Shown here in pieces: positions 32,901 to 44,900 of a stretch of DNA of 64,000 nt. This DNA is from Setophaga petechia (taxonomy: Eukaryota > Chordata > Aves > Passeriformes > Parulidae). Every line of letters begins with the position of its first letter. Within the stretch, counting starts at the first letter, position 1. The stretch covers positions 806,001 through 870,000 of the forward strand of contig JANCRA010000117.1 of assembly GCA_024362935.1 (NCBI GenBank). Reading direction: 5' to 3'. The translations under genes were made by a program, and so were the position numbers. The notes beneath the pieces are model-generated. The model was given only the letters and a program-made list of their open reading frames with translations. It did not search any database and was not told the origin of the DNA.

Positions 32901-35900
32901 ACCTGGAACCACTGAAATTCAGGGCTCAGGCTCCAACACACCTGGAAAACACTCTGGAGTTGTTTCCTGAGCCTCAGATCCCCACATTCTTAAACTGAGG
33001 AAATTTATATTAAAAATTCAGATAAAACTTAAGAGTTGCTCTGTTTCTAAACTGCATTCCACTTGAGTCTTAGATCCCCACATTCTTAAACTGAGGAAAT
33101 TTTCTTAAAAATGCAAATAAAACTTCAGAGCTGCTCTTTGTTTCTAAACTACATTCCAGGTAAATCTTAAGATCCCCACTTTCTTAAAATGAGGACATTT
33201 ATATTAAAAATTCAGATAAAACTTCAGAGCTGCTGTTTCTAAACTGGATTCCAGGTGAGTCTTAGATTCTCACTTTCTTAAAATGAGGAAATTATATTAA
33301 AAATTCAGATAAAACTTCAGAGCTGCTCCTTGTTTCTAAATTGCATTCCAGGTAAATCTTAAAGGTAAATCCACTTTCTTAAAATGAGGAAAGTATATTA
33401 AAAATTCAGATAAAACTTCAGAGCTGCTGTTTGTAAACTGCATTCCAGGTGATTTTGACAACCTCAATTCCAGAACCAGTCTGAGGTTCTTTCCCTGTGG
33501 AAATTGTGCTGGTGACTCCCACAGACTCCAGCAGGAATGGGACTGGGATTCCAATGTGACACAACAGCCCCAGGTGCCATTTCCACCCTGCATTCCAGAC
33601 CCTTGGTCCTTGTGTACCGAAGTGACCAAAATGCCACATTTCACCCCAGAGCACAACCCTGCTTATCCAAAAGGGGGAAAATCCCCAAAATCCCAGCAGG
33701 CTGGGCCAGTGGAGGCAGCTGAGGCTGGCACTGACCTGTTGATGGCGTGGATGGGAGGAGGAGGAGCACAGGACAGCCTGGCACAGGCGTAGTAGTCGCC
33801 GATGGACTCGATGATGCTGGCAACCACAGCACTGAGCATGCCAATCACTCCTGCAGCAGAGATGGTGGGCAGCCCCCACTGGACTGTGGAGAGAGGAAAC
33901 TGAAACATTCCTGCCCCACAAATGGGATCCAGGACATCTCTGGCTGCCCTGTGGGCTGGTGTTTGCAGGGGTGTTGGATGAGGGAAGAGATGGCAATGTT
34001 GACTCCATGTTTCAGAAGGGTGATTTGTTATTTTATGATAAATGTTATATTAAAACTATACTAGAAGAATAGAAGAAAGGATTTCATCAGCAGGCTGGCT
34101 AAGAATAGAAGAATGATAACAAAGGTTTGTGACTGACTGAGACAGTCTGGACAGCTGGGCTGTGATTGGCATTAATTACAAACAACCACATGAGACCAAT
34201 CCCAGATGCTCCTGTTGCATTCCACAGCAGCAGGTAACCTGGTAATGCATTGTTTGCATTTTGTTCCTGAGGCCTCTCAGCTCCTCAGGAGGAAAAATCC
34301 TAAGGAAAGGATTTTCCATAAAACATGTCTGTGACAGTCCTGGAGTGCCCAAACCCCTGCCAGGGGGCTCAGAGACCCTGGCACAGAGCCATTTTCTCCC
34401 CCTGAGCCCATTTTCTCCCCCTGAGCCCCTTTTCTCCCCCTATTCCCATTTTCTCCCCCTGATCCCATTTTCTCCCCCTGAGCCCCTTTTCTCCCCCTAT
34501 TCCCATTTTCTCCCCCTATTCCCATTTTCTCCCCCTGATCATATTTTCTCCCCCTGATCCCATTTTCTCTCCCTGATCATATTCTCTCCCCCTATTCCCA
34601 TTTTCTCCCTCTATTCCCATTTTCTCTCCCTGATCATATTTTTCTCCCCCTATTCCCATTTTCTCCCCCTATTGCCATTTTCTCCCCCTGATCCCATTTT
34701 CTCCCCCTGATCCCATTTTCTCCCCCGATCCTATTTCCTCCCCCTGATCATATTTTCTCCCCCTATTGCCATTTTCTCCCCCATTCCCATTTTCTCCCCC
34801 TATTCCCATTTTCTCTCCCTATTCCCATTTTCTCCCCCTATTCCCATTTTCTCCCCTATTCCCATTTTCTCCCCCTGATCCCCTTCCCAGCTCCATTCCC
34901 TGCCCTGGACAGGCTCCAGCCCCTCCATGTCCTTGTGCTGAGGGCCCATGGGGATGGAGGGGGCCCTCCCCAGTGCCCAGCTCTGTTTATTTATCTTTGG
35001 TGGGAACAACAAACCCCCCTCACTCTACACAGCCTGGCAAGTTCAAGGAGATGAAAGGAGCAAAGGAACAATTGCCAAACCAACTGCTTTGATCACACTT
35101 GGAAAAATCCCAGGGAATCATAAAACCTCACTAAAAAAAAAAATAAAAAAAAATTCCTCCTGTTCAGGAATCAGGAATTTGAGCTACAGCTTGTGAGAAA
35201 ACAATCCTGGCCAGTCAGGCAAATGGCACTGTGTTATTATTGCTCCAAAAAGTCACTTTGGTCACAAGTTTAGTCGACCAAAGAGGATGGCAACAGCCAG
35301 CTCTGATCACTGCACAAACACCTCCCAGCTCCACATTTCTGTGGTAGAGAAAATAAGATTAATTTAAGCCTGCAGAAAAGCCTGGCAGGTTTTCCACAGC
35401 AATTGCCTCGATGCTTTTATCTCTTTGAAATAGATGAGCCCCCTGCAACAAAGGGATCTTCAGTCACCCAGGAGTGAATGAACCTCACCAACACAAATGG
35501 GCTGATCAGGGTGGAGAAGTTTTCCTCCTCCTCTTTCCCAAAAGCCTCTGTTCTTCATCTGCTGCTTTAGAAGTGGTTTCTTTTAAGAACCAAAGCATTT
35601 GGGAAACCACAATGAAGCTGCCTCATCCCAATGTGGTGGCACAGCTGATAATTCCCGTATTTCTATTTTAAAATAATATTCCCTAATTACCCTGTTAATT
35701 TCTGAAGGGTGAGGGATTATTTCTCACACCATAAACCCAGCCTTTAGCAGCTTTAAACTTAGAGCTGGCCAACATAAAAACACCTCCAGAACGTTGGGTG
35801 AAGTGTTTGGTGCTGTCCTGTAAATGATTTCACTGCTCTCTGATAAGCAGGGCCTGGCATTCCCTGACTTGCCCGTGCCAGCAGTGCCTTGGCAAGTCAG

Positions 35901-38900
35901 GGCATTCTCCTGCTATGAGCAGCTGTGCTCACCCTCAGTGGGTGTGTTTGGGGCAGGGAAGTGCAGCAGGCTGGGAGGAACTCCCCACAGAAGTGATTCT
36001 TTAGACAATGAGAGCCAGGGAATCCAGCAGAGCTGTGGAAACCTGTCCCTGGCACAGTGCAGCACCACCAGCACTGCCAAGGATTGATAAATCAGTGATG
36101 ATCTCCAGGTTACAGGGGCAGTCACTTCTGTCAGGAGTCACCCAGACCAATCCTGCAAAGGGCAGCTCCAGAACCCCAGCCCTCCTTGGGTGAGACCTTA
36201 GGGAATCAGCTGAACACAAGGAAAACCAAAAAATACACACCAGCAGGCAAGGAGAGTGCTGTGTGCTGGACTGTGGAGTGCTTTGGACTGGGAGGGACCC
36301 TCAGAGCCACCAGCAGGGACCCCTCCCACTGCCCCAGGCTGCTCTGAGCCCTGTCCAGCCTGGGACTGCCAGGGATGGATCATCCACCACCCAAAGGTTA
36401 TGGATGGATCATCCATATCACCCAAAGGTTATGGATGGATCATCCACCACCCAAAGGTTATGGATGGATCATCCATATCACCCAAAGGTTATGGATAGAT
36501 CATCCATATCACCCAAAGGTTATGGATGGATCATCCACCACCCAAAGGTTACGGAATAAACCCCAGACAGAGCCAGCAGAGCTGTGGAACAGGAGCAATG
36601 GCCCTGCTGAGCTCCTGAAGAACCAGAGCAATGGCCCTGCTGGGTTCTGGGGAACCAGGGCTATGGAATAAACCCCAGACAGAGCCAGCAGAGCTGTGGA
36701 CCAGCAGCACTGGTCCTGCTGAGCTCCTGGGCAACCAGGGCCATGGATAAGCCACTGAGAGCCAGCAGAGCTGTGGAACAGGAGCAATGGCCCTGCTGGG
36801 TTCTGGGCAACCAGAGCAATGAATAAACCACTGAGAGCCAGCAGAGCTGTGGAACATGGAACAGCAGCAATGACACTGCAGGCCCCAGGAGCAGCACACT
36901 TACAGGGATAGGGCACCTTGAACAGCAGCACACTTACAGGGGTAGGGCACCTTGAACCACGGTGCCACCAGCAGCACTGGGCACTTACAGGGGTAGGGCA
37001 CCTTGAACCAGGGTGCCACCAGCAGCACTGGGCACTTACAGGGGTAGGGCACCTTGAACCAGGGTGCCACCAGCAGCACTGGGCACTTACAGGGGTAGGG
37101 CACCTTGAACCAGGGTGCCACCAGCAGCACTGGGCACCATGACCAGCACACTTACAGGGGTAGGGCACCTTGAACCACGGTGCCACCAGCAGCACTGGGC
37201 ACTTACAGGGGTAGGGCACCTTGAACCACGGTGCCACCAGCAGCACTGGGCACTTACAGGGGTAGGGCACCTTGAACCACAGTGCCACCAGCAGCACTGG
37301 GCACCATGAGCAGCACACTTACAGGGGTAGGGCACCTTGAACCAGGGTGCCACCAGCAGCACTGGGCACCATGAACAGCACACTTACAGGGGTAGGGCAC
37401 CTTGAACCACGGTGCCACCAGCAGCACTGGGCACTTACAGGGGTGGGGCACCCTGAACCAGGGTGCCACCAGCAGCACTGGGCACTTACAGGGGTAGGGC
37501 ACCTTGAACCAGGGTGCCACCAGCAGCACTGGGCACTTACAGGGGTAGGGCACCTTGAACCAGGGTGCCACCAGCAGCACTGGGCACTTACAGGGGTAGG
37601 GCACCTTGAACCACGGTGCCACCAGCAGCACTGGGCACCATGAGCAGCACACTTACAGGGGTAGGGCACCTTGAACCAGGGTGCCACCAGCAGCACTGGG
37701 CACTTACAGGGGTAGGGCACCTTGAACCAGGGTGCCACCAGCAGCACTGGGCACTTACAGGGGTAGGGCACCTTGAACCAGGGTGCCACCAGCAGCACTG
37801 GGCACCATGAGCAGCACACTTACAGGGGTAGGGCACCTTGAACCAGGGTGCCACCAGCAGCACACTTACAGGGGTAGGGCACCTTGAACCAGGGTGCCAC
37901 CAGCAGCACACTTACAGGGGTAGGGCACCTTGAACCAGGGTGCCACCAGCAGCACTGGGCACTTACAGGGGTAGGGCACCTTGAACCAGGGTGCCACCAG
38001 CAGCACTGGGCACTTACAGGGGTAGGGCACCTTGAACCACGGTGCCACCAGCAGCACTGGGCACTTACAGGGGTAGGGCACCTTGAACCAGGGTGCCACC
38101 AGCAGCACTGGGCACTTACAGGGGTAGGGCACCTTGAACCAGGGTGCCACCAGCAGCACTGGGCACTTACAGGGGTAGGGCACCTTGAACCACGGTGCCA
38201 CCAGCAGCACTGGGCACTTACAGGGGTAGGGCACCTTGAACCACGGTGCCACCAGCAGCACTGGGCACCATGAGCAGCACACTTACAGGGGTAGGGCACC
38301 TTGAACCAGGGTGCCACCAGCAGCACTGGGCACTTACAGGGGTAGGGCACCTTGAACCAGGGTGCCACCAGCAGCACTGGGCACTTACAGGGGTAGGGCA
38401 CCTTGAACCAGGGTGCCACCAGCAGCACTGGGCACCATGAGCAGCACACTTACAGGGGTAGGGCACCTTGAACCAGGGTGCCACCAGCAGCACACTTACA
38501 GGGGTAGGGCACCTTGAACCAGGGTGCCACCAGCAGCACACTTACAGGGGTAGGGCACCTTGAACCAGGGTGCCACCAGCAGCACTGGGCACTTACAGGG
38601 GTAGGGCACCTTGAACCAGGGTGCCACCAGCAGCACTGGGCACTTACAGGGGTAGGGCACCTTGAACCACGGTGCCACCAGCAGCACTGGGCACTTACAG
38701 GGGTAGGGCACCTTGAACCAGGGTGCCACCAGCAGCACTGGGCACTTACAGGGGTAGGGCACCTTGAACCAGGGTGCCACCAGCAGCACTGGGCACTTAC
38801 AGGGGTAGGGCACCTTGAACCACGGTGCCACCAGCAGCACTGGGCACTTACAGGGGTAGGGCACCTTGAACCAGGGTGCCACCAGCAGCACTGGGCACTT

Positions 38901-41900
38901 ACAGGGGTAGGGCACCTTGAACCAGGGTGCCACCAGCAGCACGCCGCGCCGCGCGTCCGTGCGCGCGTAGAAGCCGTACTTGGAGCTGTCCGGGGGGAAC
39001 ACGTCCGTCACCGTGAAGATGAAGCACAGCAGCCACGACACCAGGATGGCCAGGATGATCTGGGGACAGCAGCACAGGGGCACTGAGACCACGGCTGCCA
39101 CTCCAGGGGTGCTGCACAGCCCTGAGCCTGAGCTGGGGGAGATGGATCTGTGGGGAGCTTTGGGGGCTGCACGGGAGGTTTGTATGGAAAATACATGGCA
39201 TGTACAGATACTGCATGTAAAATACATGATATATACAGATACTGCATGTAAAATACATGCTATATATAAATACTCTATGGACTTGTATGGAAAATACATG
39301 GCATGTACAGATAGTGTATGTAAAAGACATGATATATACAGATACTGCATGTAAAATACATGATATATATAAATACTCTATGGACTTGTATGGAAAATAC
39401 ATGGAATATACAGATACTGTATGTAAAATACATGATATATACAGATACTGCATGTAAAATACATGCTATATATAAATACTCTATGGACTTGTATGGAAAA
39501 AACATGCAATATACAGATGCTGTATGTAAAATACATAATATACAGATACTGCATGGATTTGTATGGAAAAGACATGCTATAGACAGATACTGCATGTAAA
39601 ATACATGCTATATACAGATACTGTATGGATTTGTATGTAAAATATTTATTATATATATAGATACTGTATGCATTCATATGTAAAATCCATATTATACATA
39701 TTGTATGTAAAATATATACTATATATAGATACTGTATGTACTCATATGTAAAATACATATTATATATATAGTATGTAAAATATATACTATATATAGATAC
39801 TGTATGTATTCATATGTAAAATACATATTAGATATAGAGATTGTATGTAAAATATATACTATATATAGATATTGTATGTATTCATATGTAAAATCCATAT
39901 TATACATATTGTATGTAAAATATATACTATATATAGATACTGTATGTATTCATATGTAAAACACATATTATATATAGAGATTGTATGTAAAATATATACT
40001 ATAGATACTGTATGTATTCATATGTAAAATATATAACATAAATAGATGCTGTATGTAAATAGCATGTAAAATGCATACCATATATGGGTACTGTATGTAA
40101 AATGCATATGATATATAGATGCTGTATGTATTCATATGTAAAATACATATTATATATAGATACTGTATGTAAATAGTATGTAAAATAAATACCCTATACA
40201 CTGTATGTAAATAGTATGTAAAATGCATCCTATACATGATACTGTATGGAAAATACATCTTATATTTAGATACTGTCTGTATCTACATATAGATACCATA
40301 TGTGTCAAAACCAACAACATCCCACCTCCACCAAAACAGTTTTTGTTTTTGTTTTTTGGGTTTTTTTTTTGCCTAAGGAAGAACAAGTTCAAGGACTTAC
40401 AGGGAACATCTTGAAAAGCTGCAGCCTGTATGCTGTCCATCCTTTCTTGGATTTATAAATGGGCAGGGGAAATTTGACATTTCTGGCATACTGGGAGAAC
40501 AACAGTACTAGGAAAATAGTCCTGAGGAAAAAAAGGAGGATGAGGAGGGTGGGACAAGAGAGAAATGTCATTAGCACCAATACATGAGAAATTCTTTTTA
40601 GCACAACCCTCTTCAGACCCCTTGGATGCAGAATTTCAATTTAATTAGAAGTCAAGGCAGCAAAAGGATTAAAATTATTATTCCTCAAATGCCAAATTTG
40701 AATTCTGAAGAGCTGCAAAACTCAGCAGCTGCAAGGAGATAAATGGATCAGGGGCAGGCCCAGGCTGAAGGGGATTTTCAGTTTAAACTCCTGTGCTGCC
40801 CCTTCTTTCCTCAAACTCCACCTGTGGTCCAGGGCTGTCTGTAAAGCACAGAACTTGCTGCCAGCACCTGGCAAGAAACAGGAAAACTGGAGGGCTGTGG
40901 ACAGGAATTTTCACATTTCAAAATTTGCATCACACTTCAAAGCACTTGGGGAAATTTCTGTCAGGGAATTTTTTTCTGTTCTTCAGAATAATTTTTTTTA
41001 ATACAAATCTTTCACTAAATAGCTGCAAATGAAGCAGAATGGAGCCCAAGCCCCAAGATTTGCTGCCAGTGCAGTCACCAGTATTAGACATCTTGATTAT
41101 TATTCATTTCCCACCATCAATGAAACTGCCAAGCTCCTCCAGACACCAAAAATTATTTTTTACAGCTAAAATAAGCCCCCACTGTCCTGAAAAATCAGAA
41201 TTCAGGGCACGTTGCTCAATCCTGAATGAGCAATTCTCAATTCTCAACCCAGCTCAGCTCTGCAAGGGCCTCCCAAAGACTGGAGCTGTCTGAAGAAGCA
41301 AAGCTCTGCTGAAATCTGAGATTATGTTTTTATCAGCTGACTTGAAAAATGAAGAGAGGATTTTCAGCCTCTCTTCTGCCCCGGATCAGACACAAACCAG
41401 TTTTCCTCTCCCTCAGTCTCCAGGAAAAGGAGGGGCAATTACAGCCCTCAGCAGCACATGGGAAAAGCAAAATATCCATCTTTTCCATGCAGGAAACCCC
41501 AGAATCCCCCCAAAACCCACCAGGGGCTCCCCTCCCTCCCACACCAGCCCTGTGGACAGGGAGCTTTGGATTTGATTTAGCACAGAGCTGTAAAAAAATA
41601 CAATATTCAATTACTGCAATGAGTTTTCCACTGGCTGCACGGCAGAGGGGCTGTGGAACAGCACCAAAGCCTTGAATGCCCCAGGAAAATCTGGATAAAC
41701 AGGGAAATCAGGAATAACTGCCCCTTTTATGAATGGAATAAAGCAGCCATGGAACAAGGCAGGCCAGGAAATTGGGAATCCTGCAGCTCCCAGAGGCCCC
41801 CAGGTGATTCTGCAGAAATTCAGGACCTTGATCTCCTCAGAATGTCCAGGACAATTCCAGGAGCCACATCTCACTGAGTGGCTCCCACAGCTGTGGAGCT

Positions 41901-44900
41901 GCTCTCAACAATCCCCTGCACATTTCTGCAGGAGCCAGAAATATTTTATTGACTGGCTAACATTTAAATCCTGCTCCTGAATCGATTTTTTTTTCCATCT
42001 GCAAAAATGTCAACTTTAATTACACATTTCCACGTCCAATTCAAAGATGTGCTTGATTCGTTTAACAAATGAAGTTAGCCCCAACTTGCAGAGAAATTCG
42101 TTTTACAGACAAATAAAACGTTCCTTTGGATCAGCTGCTTAATACAATAAAATCACAAAAATACTCCTGATGCCAACACGCAAGATAAAACAGAATTAAA
42201 GAGCCCTTTTAATCATAAGCTGCACTTACAGGATACTTTACATGTTCAAAGCCCTGTGCAAACAGATTAGTGAGATCACAATCTGATCTCACCAAGGCAT
42301 TCCAGAGCCAGCACAGCCCAGTGCTGCACTTGGAGGAGCTTCAGCTCTGTTCTCCCAAAATTGGGGTTTCAATGGAGCTGTTTCAGCCTCTTTTCTCCTT
42401 AAAATGGGGTTTCAATGGAGCTGTTTCAGCCTCTTTTCTCCTTAAAATGGGGTTTCAGCCCCTTTTCTCCCCAGAATGGGGTTTCCAGCCTCATTTGCTG
42501 CTAATCCACACAGGAGCTTTTCTCTTCTCTTTATTTCATTTCCCTCACTTATTCCTTTTCATTCCTTCATTTCCCTGGCCCCTACAGCTGGTGGCACACA
42601 GGTCCCAGGCCCTGTGTCTCAGGGTGTGTGTGTCTCAGGGTGTTTATGTGTCAGGGTGTGTGTTTCTCATGGTGTTTGTTTCTCTCAGTGCTTGGTTCTC
42701 GTGGTGGTTCTCATGTGTTTCTCCTCATGGTGTGTTTCTCATGATGTGTGTTTCTTATGGTGTGTGTTCCTCACGCTGTTTGGTTCTCATGGTGTTTGGG
42801 TCTCATGGTGTGTGTTTCTCATGGTGTTTGTTTCCCATGGTGTTTGGGTCTGGTGGTGTTTGTTTCTCATGATGTTTATTTTTCATGGTGTTTCTCCTCA
42901 TAGTGTTTGGTTCCCATGGTGTGTGTTTCTCCTGGTGTTTGGTTCCCATGGTGTTTGTTTCTTGTGGTATTTCTTGTGGTGTTTTGTTCTCATGGTGTTT
43001 CTCATGTGTTTCTCCTCATGGTGTTTGTTCTCGTGGTGTTTGTTTCTCGTGGTATTTCTTGTGGTGTTTCTCCTCATGTTGTATTTGGTTCTAATGGTGT
43101 TTCTCCTCATGGTGTTTGTTTCTCATGGTGTTTGTTTCTCATGTGTGTTTCTCGTGGTGTTTCTCCTCATGGTGTTTGTTTCTCATGGTGTTTCTCCTCA
43201 TGGTGTGGGTTTGTCATGGTGTTTCTCCTCATGGTGTTTCTCCTCATGGTGTTTGTTTCTCATGGTGTTTGTTTCTCATGGTGTTTCTCCTCACAGTGTT
43301 TCTCCTCATGGTGTGTGTTTCTCATGGTGTTTCTCCTCATGGTGTGTGTTTCTTGTGGTGTTTCTCGTGTGTGTTTCTCATGGTGTTTCTCCTCATAGTG
43401 TTTGTTTCTCATGGTGTTTGTTTCTCATGGTGTTTCTCCTCATGGTGTTTGTTTCTCACGTGTGTTTCTCCTCATGGTGTTTGTTTCTCATGTGTGTTTC
43501 TCATGGTGTTCCTCATGGTGTCTGTTTCTCATGGTGTTTCTCCTCATGGTGTTTCTCCTCATGGTGTTTGTTTCTCATGGTGTCTCTCCTCATGGTATTT
43601 CTCCTCATGGTGTTTGTTTCTCATGGTGCTTCTCCTCATGGTGTTTCTCCTCATGGTGTTTGTTTCTCATGGTGCTTCTCCTCATGGTGTTTCTCCTCAT
43701 GGTGTTTGTTTCTCATGGTGCTTCTCCTCATGGTGTTTGTTTCCCGTGGTGTTTCTCCACACCAGCAGCACCTCTGCAGCCCAGCTGCCCCCAGCTCTCC
43801 CCCAGCACCCAAAGCCCGCGTGCCCAGCAGGAACCCCGGGTACTCACAGCATGGCGATGCCCCAGTGCTTGCCAGCCCTCTCCCCAGCAGCCTGGAAGCC
43901 CGAGAGGCCGATGAGGGCCACGGTGGGGGTGATGGTCAGGGGCCCGATGTAGCGCAGCAGGGCCCCGGGCAGCCCCAGCAGCCCGATCACCACCTCGATC
44001 AGCGAGGACATGATGATGGCACCTTGGATCTGAACACACAACAGGGCAGAGAGGCAGCTCAGTGCCATCTGACAGACAAGCCAAAGCCTTTGCTTTTCTG
44101 CTCTGGATTACAAACTGCAGTTAAAAGAATTCAGTGACACAGAAGAACTCAGCAAATTTTTTTTTTTCCCGTCATAAAACAGCTCATTATGTTTAAGTGA
44201 CTTATCGCTTTAAGCATAACACTTATGGTTTTCTCCACAAAACTGTTACACAACAGACCAGTGGGCCAGTCTGGAAGCTGTGTGGAAAGCACATCACACT
44301 GTCAGACAGGAGACCTGGGGTCCAGGCTAACCTTTAAGCTCTCAGATCGAACGGCAAGGGTTGGTGCGCCACGAGGTGATGCTCCTAGCTCCTAGGGGCA
44401 GAGTGTGTGCTGCATTGGTCACAAGTGCTCCTTAGAAGCTGGATTAGAGCAGCGTTGTGGTCTCAGGAGACTGTCAGCCCTCTTGGCTGCAGGGCTCTTG
44501 GCAGGATGTAGCTATGGTTTGAACATGGGGAAGAGAGAGGGGTTGTTTTTAATTAAGAAAAAGTTGGCAGCCCAAAGCAACGGGATGGGAGATCAATTCC
44601 ATGACACACGCCTTCCTTTGGACTACTCTACCTGCCACCCTGGCGTGGCACAGCCCTCAGCCTGCCCTGCAGGGCACCACGGCTTCACTCTGCAGTGCTG
44701 CGAGTGGAGAAGGAGCTGCAGGGGTCTCACAGGTCTTTGGGGAGAATCGACCTCTTATCTCAAGAGTCTCCAACTTAAACACTTGGGAAGGAACCAGATT
44801 TCCTAAGTGCAGATTCACCTTCTGGGCCAGCCCCAGAGCACAGGGACAGCAGGCAAGGGGCCTGGCAGCAGCTGAACTGCTGCACAAATCAAGGTTACAA

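Noticed and set aside
37820..38449. 209-codon minus-strand frame of repeated [13 protein letters not shown]
   Set aside because: Not an independent gene. It is the in-frame reading of the splice-donor array and is reported as such.
36897..38945. CRISPR-like repeat array
   Set aside because: Units are contiguous with no variable spacers, and the genome is a vertebrate.
44320..44420. Possible tRNA or tRNA-derived SINE
   Set aside because: No cloverleaf and no convincing A/B box pair could be drawn.
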